Shown here: positions 33,105-46,600 of the stretch, one piece after another
Numbering within the stretch: the first letter of the stretch is position 1
How the letters are laid out: the number at the start of each line of letters is the position of its first letter
Assembly: GCF_900156205.1 (NCBI RefSeq)
Contig: NZ_FTNA01000022.1
Span: 1 to 64,000, forward strand
DNA length: 64,000 nt
Source of the DNA: Leptospira interrogans
GTDB lineage: Bacteria > Spirochaetota > Leptospiria > Leptospirales > Leptospiraceae
Direction of reading: 5' to 3'
Position numbers and translations under genes: made by a program
Notes under the pieces: model-generated
What the model was told of the DNA's origin: nothing
What the model saw: the letters and a program-made list of their open reading frames with translations, nothing else
Databases searched by the model: none

Positions 33105-36100
33105 TTACTTCTTTTTTGACCTTTTTTCTTTGAATCGAGTAGTAAGATCATTAAACACTGATAAGGTGACCGGAACATATAAAAGACTTCCTAATGTTCC
33201 AAAACCCAAACCCCAACCCAAAGCAAGTGTCATAGGAATAAGAACCGGATCGGAACCACCAAGACTATAAGCGGTAGGTAACAAACCCGCTACCGTAGTC
33301 AGAGTCGTTAAAAGAATCGGCCTAAATCTTCTTTGACTTGCTTCGATTAAAATATCGTCCATACTTGCCTTGGAATCTTTTCGGATAGAATCGATACAAT
33401 CCACTAAAACAATCGAAGCGTTTACCAAAACCCCAGCTAAACCAATAATACCGATCATTGCTAAAAAGCTAATAGACTTTCCAGAAAGAGGAAAACCAAT
33501 CACAATACCTATAATTCCCAAAGGAATAGTGCTGAGTATCAAGACAGGCTTCCAAAAACTTTTGATTGTAAGAGCCAAAATTCCAAAAATGCCAAATATA
33601 GCAATGATCCCCGCTTTTGCAAGAGAGGCCATAGATCTTTGTGTATCCTTTTCTTCTCCTCCAAACGTAATCATAATTCCGGGATATTGTTTTTCGATTA
33701 GCGGTTTAAACTCCGTGGCTACTCTTTGGTTTGCGTCGTGAGCCGTAATTTCGTCTAACTTTACATCTCCGTTAACGGTAATGGCGCGTTCAAAGTCTTT
33801 ATGCGCGAGAAGTTCAGGAGATTCGATCAAATCCATTTTAGAAATCTTTGCAAGATTTGTAATGTTTCCCGCCTTATTACGTAATGGAATCGTCTTAATT
33901 TCATTAGGATTTTTCCGAAAGTCTCTATCGTAAAGAACTCTTAAGTATATTTTTGTTCTTCCTTTTCGAACGGTTCCCGCCCTTTCTCCATCATACGCAG
34001 CACGCAGACCGTTCGCTGCGGACAAAGTGGATACCCCAGTAAAACTTTCCAATCCCTCGTCGAGTTGAATATACATCTGCTTACGACCATATCGATAGTC
34101 ATCTCGAACAGAAAAAACTCCGGGAATCGACTTTAAAAACGATTGTAACTCATTCGAAATGTTCTTTAGAGTTTCATAATCTTTGCCTTGAATAGAAATA
34201 GTAATCGGAGCACCAATTGGAGGAGCATTTCCAAATTCTTCTAAAAAGATTTCGTTTAAACCTGGAGTTTTTTTAAGATCCGGTTCGATCGAACGAAGAA
34301 TTTCAGTCGCCTTTCTTTCGCGTTTTACTTCAGGAGTCAGATAAATTAAAATCACTCCCAAGTTTTCACCAAAACGAGATAAAGGATCATCTGGATCGGT
34401 TTGTTGCACCCCTATCTTTGTGGAATAGCTGACCAATTCTTCTTTAGGAATTTTCTGCACAATACTTTCCATATATTTCATTTTTTCTCTGGTTTGAAAA
34501 ATTCTGGAAGTAGGTGGAAATTCGGCTTTGATCATGATGATTTCTATATCTTCTTTTGGAAAAAGTACAAAGTCCATCTGAGACAAGGCTCCACAAGAAC
34601 CAAAGACCAACAATAAAATGACCGCAAACGAAGATTTCTTATGTCGAATATTAAAAGAAACTAATTTAGAAAAATTTGTTTCGATAGAGTGAAAAATCGA
34701 ATCCATCTTGAGACGAAATTTACTTTTGATCTTCATCTGGTTTGGAGTTTTTGCAAACGCAGCAATCCTCGCCGGCAAAAATAAAAACGATTCTATAAGA
34801 CTCGCTGTAAGCGCCACAATCACTACTAAAGGAATTTCCCAAATGAATTTTCCCATAATTCCAGTCATAAACAACATGGGCAAGAACGCGGTTACAGTTG
34901 TAAGATAAGATCCAAAAATAGGAACGATCATTTCCACGGTTCCGCGTAACGACGCAGCGACAGAATCATTTTTTTCAGCAAGATATGTATATATATTTTC
35001 CGAAATTACAATCGAGTTATCCACCAACATTCCAAGAGAGATGATCAAACCCATCATAGAAATCATGTTAAACGATACGTCGAAAAATGGAAGAACCGAA
35101 AAAGTCATCAACATCGAGAACGGTAATGAAAGAGAAGTCAATGTAGCCGTTCTAAAATCCAAAAATAGAAATAAAATCCCGAATACGATCGTAAATCCGA
35201 TCAAAGCGTTAGAAGAAACTACGTTGAGTCTGTTTTTAGTCCTTTTGGCCTCGTCGTTTAACACAAAAGTTTTCATTCCAGAAGGATAAGTTTTGGAAAG
35301 TTCGTTTAGTCTTTTGTGAACGTTATCTGCAACCTCAATCGCATCCGATCTTTCTTTTTTGATCACAGAAAGAATTAGTCCCTGTTTCCCATTTGCAATC
35401 GCAAGAAATCTAGGATATTCAAAAGTATCTTCCACCCTTGCAATATCTTCTAGTTTAACCGTGGAAAAAATTTCGTTAGTCCTTGTAGGGATTTTCCCAA
35501 TTTCGGAAGGGTTTTTAAATTCTCCATCAATTCTCAAATCGAACGCAGTTTCCGAATCCACGGAACCGGCAGGAAGATTAATGTTTCTGTTCCGAATCGT
35601 ATTGATAATATCGTTTAAGTCTAAAGAATATTGCTTTAGTTTATTAGCATTTACTAAAATATGCCATTCTCTATCTCTTTTACCAAAAACGTCTACCCTA
35701 GCCACACCTTGAATTTTTTCAAGTTCTCGTTCTACAAATTCGGCGGTGGTATGTAGTTCGATTTCGTCCTTTCCTCCAAAAATAGAAAATTCAAGAATCG
35801 GAAAAGACCCTGACTTGCGCTCCGTCATTTTAGGCTTTTCGGTAACTTGAGCCGGTAGCTCTCCCATCGCATTGTCTACGGCTCTTCGAATTTCATTTAA
35901 AACTTTTTCCGGATCTTTTTCTTCCAGACTAACACGAACGTCAATGTCCGAAACGGAATTTCTAGAAAAAGAACGAATCTCATCGATTCCATCTATTTCT
36001 TTGAGCTTTTCTTCTATAGGATAAGTGACTCTAAGTTCTACATCGGCGGGAGAAGCCCCAGGAAATTTTGTAGAGATCACCATTTGCTTTAAGTCCACAT

Positions 36101-36218
36101 TAGGAAATGCATCTCTTCGTAATCCGATCAGTGAAACAACTCCGGATAAAAAGATAAAGACCATCCCTAAATACATAAAAAGTCGATTTTGAATAAAAGA
36201 TTCTATGAGTGATTTCAT
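33105..36218 (-). CDS. RND efflux permease, second copy
   Basis: About 1037 residues, an inner-membrane RND transporter. I take the ATG at 36218, which gives the usual RND start ([20 protein letters not shown]); an ATG at 36257 would add 13 residues. It has both RND halves, each with a periplasmic loop and helix set. The TM4 proton-relay site reads [12 protein letters not shown], with Asp400 followed by Asn rather than a second Asp; this VDN form is common in RND families outside the AcrB core. It is only distantly alike to the pump at 9014. No fusion protein, channel or regulator lies beside it, so its partners and cargo are unknown. Confidence 0.92.
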   Translation of the reverse strand: MKSLIESFIQNRLFMYLGMVFIFLSGVVSLIGLRRDAFPNVDLKQMVISTKFPGASPADVELRVTYPIEEKLKEIDGIDEIRSFSRNSVSDIDVRVSLEEKDPEKVLNEIRRAVDNAMGELPAQVTEKPKMTERKSGSFPILEFSIFGGKDEIELHTTAEFVERELEKIQGVARVDVFGKRDREWHILVNANKLKQYSLDLNDIINTIRNRNINLPAGSVDSETAFDLRIDGEFKNPSEIGKIPTRTNEIFSTVKLEDIARVEDTFEYPRFLAIANGKQGLILSVIKKERSDAIEVADNVHKRLNELSKTYPSGMKTFVLNDEAKRTKNRLNVVSSNALIGFTIVFGILFLFLDFRTATLTSLSLPFSMLMTFSVLPFFDVSFNMISMMGLIISLGMLVDNSIVISENIYTYLAEKNDSVAASLRGTVEMIVPIFGSYLTTVTAFLPMLFMTGIMGKFIWEIPLVVIVALTASLIESFLFLPARIAAFAKTPNQMKIKSKFRLKMDSIFHSIETNFSKLVSFNIRHKKSSFAVILLLVFGSCGALSQMDFVLFPKEDIEIIMIKAEFPPTSRIFQTREKMKYMESIVQKIPKEELVSYSTKIGVQQTDPDDPLSRFGENLGVILIYLTPEVKRERKATEILRSIEPDLKKTPGLNEIFLEEFGNAPPIGAPITISIQGKDYETLKNISNELQSFLKSIPGVFSVRDDYRYGRKQMYIQLDEGLESFTGVSTLSAANGLRAAYDGERAGTVRKGRTKIYLRVLYDRDFRKNPNEIKTIPLRNKAGNITNLAKISKMDLIESPELLAHKDFERAITVNGDVKLDEITAHDANQRVATEFKPLIEKQYPGIMITFGGEEKDTQRSMASLAKAGIIAIFGIFGILALTIKSFWKPVLILSTIPLGIIGIVIGFPLSGKSISFLAMIGIIGLAGVLVNASIVLVDCIDSIRKDSKASMDDILIEASQRRFRPILLTTLTTVAGLLPTAYSLGGSDPVLIPMTLALGWGLGFGTLGSLLYVPVTLSVFNDLTTRFKEKRSKKK

Positions 36219-36871
36219 ATTTATTTTTGACTGACAGATCAGTTTCCAGAATGCCATGACCTACTGTCAAACTGGAAAATATGAATTCAGAGGGCAGAAA
36301 TAAGGAAAGCGAATTTATCTAAACTTGGTGTTGGGTTCGGGCTTTTTGAAATCCTAGGAATTGCCCGGAGAGGAATACCGAGCTTGATTTAAAAATTCAA
36401 AATCTCTAATTTAGAAAAAATGCAAACTCTTGATGTAGCGAGTGGGCTCTCCTCCGTTTCAGAAAATAGAAAAAATAATCAACGAAATTTACATTATAAA
36501 AATAAAATATAGATACTGCCTTTAATATTTCAAAGGAAAACTCTGCCACTTTCGTTCTCTATTTAGAACGAGCGAAACGAAATTGGTCTCGTCTTCTGAA
36601 ATCGAGCCAATCTCAAAATGAATCCATCTAGTTGCTCATCTTTATAAAAATAAATATCGTAAATTTTAATTACAAGGTTCTGTTTAAGTGAGAAATATCG
36701 GTTTCCCCGTTATATAATTCTGAGTAATTACAAAAAGATAAAATTTTCGGCTTCTGATTCCACAAACTTCAATACAAATTCTATTTTCTTTAGCCCCAAG
36801 AATCCTTAAAATGTGAAAGCTCAGATAAAATCTCATTTGACACCATTACGGGGAAGAATCTGATTTCAAGT
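36219..36871. other. Divergent intergenic region before sppA
   Basis: About 650 bases between the RND gene and sppA. It contains a short inverted repeat around 36553-36572 (CGTTCT and AGAACG) and a D fragment near 36709. Promoters for both sides should lie here. No coding region is seen. Confidence 0.55.
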
Positions 36872-37825
<954 letters not shown>

Positions 37826-37831
37826 GTTCTC

Positions 37832-38427
37832 TTGAAAGAATTATTCAATACAATACTCGGATTATTGGAAGCATCTATTTACGAACCGATTCGGCTAGAA
37901 ACAGCACTTGCAAATATTTCCGAAAGAAATCTAAATTTGTATTCTTGGATCGTTTTGATTCCAAGTGCTCTAAGTATTTCCGTTGGTGCAACTTACATAT
38001 CCCCTCCTTATACGGGAAATTCTTTTGGGATGATTGGATTATCGTTCCTTGCAAATTTATCTATGATTTCCATTCTCCCCATGATTTTAGGAGCAGTAAT
38101 CGATTTTCACGCACAAAAGAAACAAAGAACGGGTAACGTGCATTTTTCGTACAATCTATGTCGTTTCGGGATGGCGATCTTTGCTTTTTTTGCACCCATT
38201 GCTATTCTATTGCGTGAAACGGGTATGACGGGAGGAATCGGTTATTTTACAATTCTACTTTTTCTAATCGGATACTATGTAACAATCCTTTCAAAAGGAA
38301 TCCAATTTATTTACGATTTAAAAACTACAGATGCAGTTCGTTTTTCCTTAACGGCGGTGTTTTTTTCCGGCGCATTTCCTTTTATATTTTATTTTTATAT
38401 TTCAGGTTCTATACTACATTTGATTTT

Positions 38428-38431
<4 letters not shown>
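37832..38431 (+). CDS. Multi-pass membrane protein, Yip1-like
   Basis: A 199-residue inner-membrane protein starting at TTG after GGTAGGTT. It has about five helices (near 38-58, 68-92, 108-128, 134-155 and 170-195). The N-terminal stretch [20 protein letters not shown] followed by hydrophobic segments resembles the Yip1-domain type found in bacterial membrane proteins, but the match is loose. It lies six bases after sppA and overlaps surE by four (ATGA), so it is translated with both. Function unknown; the arrangement hints at a role in envelope quality control. Confidence 0.7.
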
Positions 38432-39180
<749 letters not shown>

Positions 39181-39266
39181 GTTTTCAAAAACCGAAATAG
39201 AAATACATAAATGATACTTTGTAAAATGGTCTTTTAGTTCTCTATTGTCTCAAAATTAAGAATCAA

Positions 39267-39371
39267 TAGAGTCGTTGAAAAATTAATGTCTTATCCGCTT
39301 TATATTTCATTGAAATATGACGATGAATCAGTTTTGTTAATTTTGAACTACAGAATTTTTTAACAATTCTA
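39267..39371 (+). repeat. B element, copy 4
   Basis: ATAGAGTCGTTGAAAAATTA at the left and GAATTTTTTAACAATTCTA at the right. The interior is more diverged than in other copies. Confidence 0.65.
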
Positions 39372-39670
39372 ATTTTTTATTGAATGATGATCGCAAAACG
39401 GTAATTTCATAAAATTCTTAGAGTAAAACTTTTAAAGAAGATAAAACTCAAAGGAAAATGAAGAAACACTTTGAGAAAGAACAAGATTAACAATCAATTG
39501 AAAGTATCAGAATCAAAGGAAATAAAAATATACAATAAATCAAAAGGAATACAATTGATTTAAAAACCGTCCCAAAACAATAGCTTCTTTAAAAACTTCA
39601 CTTCTTTTAGGATTTTATGAAAGTTTTTGACAAGCTCTTTAAGAGTCATTTTTAAATACTTTTATGGTCA

Positions 39671-39774
39671 TCTCTATAAAATGAAATTTTCATTTAAAAA
39701 TCGTCAAACAGTGATTTTATGTAAAAATTCAATTCTGAAATCGTTATATTTGAATTTATAGAAATTTTCTTAAA
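39671..39774 (+). repeat. E element, copy 3
   Basis: TCTATAAAATGAAATTTTCA at the left, TCGTCAAACAGTGATTTTAT in the middle and AATTTATAGAAATTTTCTTA at the right. Confidence 0.6.
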
Positions 39775-40120
39775 TATACAAAAAATAGAATTCACCAAAT
39801 GAAAGATTATAAAATTGAAAAGTATTTCTGTGTGAGAATGATCATATCGTTGCGGTCAAGAGTTATGTATAAATAGAACGTCTAAACATAGATTAATTGA
39901 ACTATAGAATAGAGTGTCCAAAATTCTGTTTCTAAATTTGGGTTTATTTAAAAACTCATAGTATTCTACTATATAGAAATTATAACACAAAAAACTAAGA
40001 CATCTATTATTAAGAATCAACAAATATGCGAATTTTAATAGGTACGTGAAAATAAAAATATAGATCAATAAATCCATTACGTTTTGATATAAAATAACTG
40101 TCGTTAGGTGAATTATAAAA

Positions 40121-40828
40121 ATGTCCGACAAGGATAAAAATAAAAAATTTTCTTCCGCTAAGAGAAGGATTCTTCAAGAAATCAATAAGGAAAATTTTCT
40201 TTTTGCACTGACTTTAATCGATCGAGAAATTTCTTCAGGAAATGAAGACCCGGAACTATATTATAATTTTGCAATATGCTGTGCAAGAACTGATAATTAT
40301 AAAAAATGCGTTTCTATTTTAGAAGAACTCCTTGAAAAATTTCCTAGATTTGGTGAAAGGGAAAATTCCATTTTGATGATCGTTTATGCGTTAATTCAAA
40401 ATAAAGAATATTCAAAAGCCTTAGATAAATGTGAAGAACGCCTCAAGTTTCAAGTGGACGATCTAAAAATTCTTTCTATGAAAGCATTTGCTCTGGAAAA
40501 ATCCGGTAAGGTCGAGGAAGCAATAGAAATTCATAAGAGAATTCTTAGGCTACGTCCCGATTATAAAAATAGTCTAAATTCTCTCGGTTATTTATTGTTA
40601 AATCAAAAAAAACCTAATCCGGAAGAATGGAAGTTGGCCGTTGATTGTTTAAAATCCGTTTTAAAAAATGAACCTGATAACCCCGCTTATTTGGATTCTT
40701 TCGGTGTTCTTCTTTTCAAAAGTGGTAAAAAAGAAGAAGCAGTTTTAGCTTTTAAAAAAGCTCTCTTAAAATCTCCTACACATCCTGAGATATTACGACA
40801 CATTGAAAAAGCGGAAGACTCTACTTGA
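40121..40828 (+). CDS. TPR-repeat protein
   Basis: A 235-residue cytoplasmic protein without signal peptide. About five tetratricopeptide repeats are visible, the clearest at residues 115-150 ([20 protein letters not shown] then [20 protein letters not shown]) and at 185-225 ([38 protein letters not shown]). TPR arrays are protein-binding scaffolds. A lysine/serine-rich N-terminal tail precedes them. An AGGTGA site lies before the ATG. It ends 35 bases before the tRNA cluster, so read-through into the tRNA genes is possible. Partners are unknown. Confidence 0.88.
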   Translation: MSDKDKNKKFSSAKRRILQEINKENFLFALTLIDREISSGNEDPELYYNFAICCARTDNYKKCVSILEELLEKFPRFGERENSILMIVYALIQNKEYSKALDKCEERLKFQVDDLKILSMKAFALEKSGKVEEAIEIHKRILRLRPDYKNSLNSLGYLLLNQKKPNPEEWKLAVDCLKSVLKNEPDNPAYLDSFGVLLFKSGKKEEAVLAFKKALLKSPTHPEILRHIEKAEDST

Positions 40829-40844
40829 CACTGCTACTGTTTTC

Positions 40845-40938
<94 letters not shown>

Positions 40939-40948
40939 TCCAATCCTC

Positions 40949-41033
<85 letters not shown>

Positions 41034-41038
41034 CAGCA

Positions 41039-41597
<559 letters not shown>

Positions 41598-42218
41598 TTA
41601 ATCCTCACTCAACCAAATATCTTCCAAACAAAGTTCTTTTGAAAAATCAGAATCTTTTGCAATCCAAGTTCCGTTAACCGTCCAGATAAACATATTCTGT
41701 GGGAACTCCTCGCTCATTTCAGGTTTATAATACAAATCTAAAGGAATTTTAAAATGTCTGGACTCTGAAAAATTCAAAAATTTTTCTCCTATAATTCTGT
41801 CCTTAGGCAATCTAAGTTCAGTATCCATATCAATCGATTCGCGTAAAATAATACCGAGCTTCAATATTTTCACACTCTCTTTACAACCTACAACGTGAAG
41901 GGTTTTCCATTTTGAGATTTCAGGCTTTTGATTTTTAAGGTGGTGTGTTTGTCGTAACTCAACTAAAAAGTCTTCCTTTTGAATTGAGTTACGAAGTTTA
42001 AACCATTTTGTAGAAGGATTTTGATCTAAAAGATTACGGATTCTGGAACTTCTATTAGAAAGATAAGAATTCGTAAAATCAAAAGCTAAAAATGGAGGTT
42101 GAATTGTAAATGCTTCGATTTTATTCTTTGTAGTATTAAAGAGATAAAAATTCCCTAAAATGATCGTGACCGGAAAAATGAAAACTAAAACTTTGGGCAA
42201 CAGGCTTTTAGGAATCAT
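41598..42218 (-). CDS. Membrane-anchored protein, possible discoidin-like fold
   Basis: A 206-residue protein of unknown function. Residues about 9-27 form one membrane helix or uncleaved signal ([19 protein letters not shown]). The stretch [20 protein letters not shown] (about 56-75) resembles the 'lfDgdpsTyW' phrase of F5/8-type (discoidin) and related carbohydrate-binding domains, and the rest is strand-rich. That would place a ligand-binding domain in the periplasm or outside. The match is short, so I offer it only as a lead. Two cysteines (in VVGCKES and KELCLED) could pair. It is divergent from the epimerase-like gene at 42289, with about 70 bases between them. Confidence 0.6.
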   Translation of the reverse strand: MIPKSLLPKVLVFIFPVTIILGNFYLFNTTKNKIEAFTIQPPFLAFDFTNSYLSNRSSRIRNLLDQNPSTKWFKLRNSIQKEDFLVELRQTHHLKNQKPEISKWKTLHVVGCKESVKILKLGIILRESIDMDTELRLPKDRIIGEKFLNFSESRHFKIPLDLYYKPEMSEEFPQNMFIWTVNGTWIAKDSDFSKELCLEDIWLSED

Positions 42219-42288
42219 AAGATCAAAAGTGTGGGAACTATCACAATGGGCAATCAGGATTTTGAATCACAACAAAAGGTAATTAAGT

Positions 42289-43203
42289 ATGAAAATAGGT
42301 ATTGTAGGTGGCACTGGATTAATCGGCAGGAATCTTACATTTCGCTTATTAGAAATGGGATACTCTGTAAAAATTTTAAGTAGATTTTCTAATATTCCTA
42401 AACTTCTTCAGAGCAAGAAAAATTTAGAAGTTGTCGAAGGAGATTTCCCAAAATCGGAAAATCTAAAACATTTAGATGCGATTATAAATTTAGCCGGATC
42501 TCCTATCGCCGGAGTTAGATGGACAAAAAAAGTGAAAGAAGAGATTCGTTTGTCTAGAGTGGGTTATACGGAAAGTTTAGTTTCCTCTATCTCTAAAATT
42601 ACAGGAGCCCTGCCCAAGGTATTAATTCAGGGATCTGCGATCGGCTATTACGGTTCTTATGATCATGATACAGAAAATTTTTCAGAACATTCTTCTGCCG
42701 GTAAAGACTTTCTTTCGTCTTTATGCGTGGATTGGGAGAAAGCCGCTGAACCAGTTTCAAAACTTGGAATCAGATTAATTCAAGTTAGAACAGGAGTCGT
42801 TTTAAGTATTCAAGGAGGAGCTTTAAAAAGTATGCTCCCTTCTTTTCGTTTAGGTTTAGGAGGGCCATTAGGTTCCGGAAATCAAATTCTTAGTTGGATT
42901 CACATCGACGATGCAGTTAATGCAATCATTCATTTATTAGAAAATCCTAATTCTTCTGGACCATTTAATTTAGTAGCACCGAATTCGGTAAGTAACGAAA
43001 TTTTTTCGAAAACTCTTGCATATATTTTAAAACGCCCTGCGTTTTTTAGAGTTCCTACTGCGATTTTAAAAGTTCTTTTTGAAGAAGGTGCAGACGTAAT
43101 TGTAAAAGGTCAAAGAGTAATTCCAAAAAAATTACAAAAGTCTGGATTTTCTTTTTTATATCCAGAATTAGAAACTGCGTTGCAGGATTTGTTACGATCG
43201 TAA
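42289..43203 (+). CDS. TIGR01777-family epimerase-like protein
   Basis: A 304-residue extended short-chain dehydrogenase/reductase of the TIGR01777 (SDR39U1-like, YfcH) family. The NAD(P)-binding motif [10 protein letters not shown] is at residues 7-16. [20 protein letters not shown] (about 68-87) is the family signature. The catalytic tyrosine lies in [11 protein letters not shown] near residue 120. The C-terminal DUF1731 part (about 255-303) reads [20 protein letters not shown]. The family is widespread but no substrate is proven. An AAAGGT site precedes the ATG. It is monocistronic. Confidence 0.92.
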   Translation: MKIGIVGGTGLIGRNLTFRLLEMGYSVKILSRFSNIPKLLQSKKNLEVVEGDFPKSENLKHLDAIINLAGSPIAGVRWTKKVKEEIRLSRVGYTESLVSSISKITGALPKVLIQGSAIGYYGSYDHDTENFSEHSSAGKDFLSSLCVDWEKAAEPVSKLGIRLIQVRTGVVLSIQGGALKSMLPSFRLGLGGPLGSGNQILSWIHIDDAVNAIIHLLENPNSSGPFNLVAPNSVSNEIFSKTLAYILKRPAFFRVPTAILKVLFEEGADVIVKGQRVIPKKLQKSGFSFLYPELETALQDLLRS

Positions 43204-43281
43204 TTCTAACAATTCTGTCTCGTTTTCATGAGATTTTAAAATAAATCTCTAATTTATACTTAAAATTCAGGGCAAATCATA

Positions 43282-43384
43282 GAGAGTTGTTGAAAAATAA
43301 ATTCTCCATCCGTTTCTGTTGCATTGAAATGGACAATTGAAGTAATTTTGTTGATCCCCATTATGGAATTTTTCAACAACTATA
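43282..43384 (+). repeat. B element, copy 5
   Basis: AGAGTTGTTGAAAAATAAAT at the left, TCTCCATCCGTTTCTGTTGC inside, and GGAATTTTTCAACAACTATA at the right. Very close to the copy at 63037-63140. Confidence 0.8.
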
Positions 43385-43626
43385 GTGCAAAAAGGAATTT
43401 TAAAAATTTATAATATTATAATGTGATCTATGTATAGAGCTTATCCCAGGATCCTTTCTGCCAAGACTCTTTCACAATCTGTGTTTGATTAGGCGGTTAC
43501 AAACCTATATTAATTCGCTTACAAACATAGCAGTTTTTACAAATTAGAACCATTTTTATTACTAAATTCATGTATGAATTTTTTCACATTTTAGTATTTT
43601 GTGATAAATTCAGTAGGGCAAAAAAT

Positions 43627-43665
43627 TTAAATCGTTCACATCGGAAGAAAATCTACCGATGTGAA
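43627..43665 (-). terminator. Terminator of the Ig-like/FG-GAP lipoprotein gene
   Basis: Perfect 10-bp arms TTCACATCGG and CCGATGTGAA with an 11-base loop, about 15 bases past the stop codon at 43680. On the minus strand it is followed by a T-rich tract ending in TTTTTT at 43621-43626. Confidence 0.8.
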
Positions 43666-43679
43666 TTCTCATTTCAATT

Positions 43680-46600
43680 TCAATATATAGCAGTTCCGAA
43701 TTCGTTTGAATTCAAAGCAGCCCCCCAAATTCCACCCGTAAGACCAGAACCCAAAATAAGACCCGATGGAGTTGTAGGATCATTCGTTATTGGTGTAGCT
43801 CCACCTACAGAGTGAAAGATACGAACTGCCTCATTCGATCCTCCTACAATTACATCCGAACGACCATCACCATTAATATCGCTTAAAGAAAGAGGAATAC
43901 CTTGTCCATTATTTTGATCAGTAGTAATTCCAAGCGCCGGAATCGCTCCTGCAACCATAGTCACGTCTGCAGTCGTCGTATCTCTCTGCCCGACTCCCCC
44001 TTCCAGGAAGACAAGAACCGAATTGGGCGTAAATGGTGCTACCCATAACTGTACGGTTGCGATAACAATATCTGCCATTCCGTCCAGATTCAAATCCTTA
44101 ACCCCAAGTGTGAGCCCTATACCCTGCCCATCTGCAGCATTCAATCCAGTTATAGAGCGATGAGCGGCACCCAGAGTTACATTTCCCATACCGCCAGCAC
44201 CAGCTGAAAATAAAGCAATTATCCTACCCTGCCTATTAACATTTGGATTACCAACTTGTATGAAGTATGGCGCTCCTCCGATCACATCTGCAAAACCATC
44301 TCCGCTAACATCAGCCACTGCAACTGTATATCCAAGTTGTGCAGCCCCACCTGGCACTCCAGCTGCTACAGGAGCATCTCCTGTAGTATTTGTAAGAGTA
44401 TGTGTTGTCGCAGTTAAACCAGTGCCTGAACCATAGTAAGCATATATTCTTCCCCAATTTGGCTTGGTTCCGTTTCCATTAATGAAATCAAAACCTGGAG
44501 CCCCTACTGCAATATCATCTGCAACTCCACCATTGATGTTTCCTACAGCTAAAGAAAATCCAAATTTCTCACTCGGTAAACCACCAGTTCTAAAAGAGTT
44601 AGCCCCCGCTCCACCAGCAGTAACAGCTGCAGTAGCAATTCCTGCTGCTCCAGCGGAATGAAAAATATAAATTCTCCCTCTAGACCCATTATAACTCGGA
44701 GCACCAACAACCACATCTGCAAATCCATCTCCGTTAATATCTCCTGCAGCTATAGAATCTCCAAATCGATCTGCGGTTCCAGCTGTACCAGTAAGTGTAC
44801 TATTTGGGAATGCAGAGAAGGATGTAGTCACACCTGCGGTTCCAGAAGAATGGAAAATATAGACTCTACCATTATCAGGAGCACCAACAACCACATCTGC
44901 AAATCCGTCTCCGTTAATATCGCCCATAGTAACTGTTTTTCCAAACTGATCTGCAGCACTTCCTATAATAATTCTGTTCGCAAATTGTGCACTTGTAGTT
45001 GTAATCCCTGCAGTTCCAGACGAATGGAAGATATAGACTAATCCTTGACCATATTCAGGAACTACTAAGTCCGAATAACCGTCCCCGTTAATATCTCTAT
45101 TGGTTCCTTTTCTCACAGTAACCATAGCTGATGTAGTAACGTTGTTAGAAGTATCCGTAGCTCTTACTTGGATTGTATGTTGAGAGTTAGGTCTCCAAGT
45201 TGCAGCTCCCGTTGGAAGAGGATATTTCCAGGAAGTAGTTCCAATTACACCTGCACCTGTAAAACCTCCACCATCGATTGAAATTTCAATACTTGCAATC
45301 CCACGTGCATCAGCCGCAGTTCCGATCACAAACCCAGACTCTACCATACTATTGGTTCTTAAGTTTTGAATTGCTATAACAGGAGGTGTAACATCCGGGG
45401 CTAGTCCAGTTGTAAAATTCCAAGTTAAACTAGGGCCAGGAACAATCGTATTTCCTTGTAAATCTTTTACAGTTACTACGTTAACGGTATAATTGGTACC
45501 TGTATTGAACGGAGTTGGCACAGTAGGAGTAAAAGTTGCGGATGCTCCGGAACAATTGGTATTTACGAAAATTCCATTATTGACTGTAAGGTTCAAAGTA
45601 GAACAATCAATCGTTTCACTAAAAGAAACCGTGATATTTGAATTTGTAGGAATCCCAGTTGCTCCAGGCAAAGGACTTACTAAAGAAATTTGAGGAGGGG
45701 TTACATCCGGTGCCGCTCCTGTTGTAAAACTCCAACTATAAGCTCCGATCAGGTTACCTGATGCGTCCGTTGCAGTAGGAGCAATCGCTACCGTATACGT
45801 CGTGTTAAATGCTAAGGCGACTGCCGGTGCAAAGGTAGCAGTATTTCCGTTACAGTTAATATTTAAAGGTACTGTAGAAAGTGGAGTAGTAACATCGTCA
45901 TCCATACTGATACTTCCCAAAACCGTTCCACAATTCATCGCCTCGTCAAAAGCAATACTTCCACCAGCATTGGTAGGCAATCCTGTAGATCCATTTGCAG
46001 GAGTTACAAAAGCTACACTCGGTGCAATCTGATCTGGACCAGGACCAGTTGTAAAATTCCAAGAGAATGGAACAGCTGGGAGATTGGCACTATCGCGAGC
46101 TCCCGCATTAATTTCGACCGTGTACGTTGTATTAAATGCTAAAGGGTTGACTGGATCGGGCGTCCAAGTTGCGGAAGTTCCAAAACAAGCAACGCTTCCA
46201 ACTAAATACACTCCTGTTGCTTGTCGTTTTAATTTAAAAGAAGCGGCATTTACAGTACCACACGCCATCGGCTCACTAAAAACTACAGTAGGATTGATAT
46301 TCACACCTACTCCGGTCGCATTCACGGTAGGAACCGTAAACGTAACAGTGGGCGGAGTTAAGTCTGGGGCGGCTCCCGTAGTAAAAGTCCAAGTGCGTGG
46401 CATTATTGGATTGGAAGATAAATCCGTAATTCCTGCGGTGAGAATAGCTTTATAAGATTTATTGAAGTCCAAACCTGCAACTGCAATCGGAGTTATAGAA
46501 GCAGTTGCACCCGAACAGGTTAGAGTTACACCTACATTATTCCCCGGAACAAGCGTTTCTTCTAAAACAAAATTTCCAGGAACCGAACCACAATGAATCG

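Larger units (their letters stand above)
39181..40120. other. Gene-free region with B and E repeats
   Basis: Holds a B element (39267-39371), an E fragment (about 39378-39425) and an E element (39671-39774). A 91-codon minus-strand frame near 39856-40131 is low-complexity and overlaps the next gene's start; I do not accept it. Confidence 0.6.
43204..43679. other. Gene-free region with a B element
   Basis: Convergent spacer. Holds the B element at 43282-43384 and the terminator hairpin of the long lipoprotein gene at 43627-43665. Nothing coding is seen. Confidence 0.65.

Noticed and set aside
39856..40131. 91-codon minus-strand frame rich in Ile, Leu, Tyr and Phe
   Set aside because: Low complexity from AT-rich DNA, no clear start site, and it overlaps the start of the TPR gene in the opposite direction.
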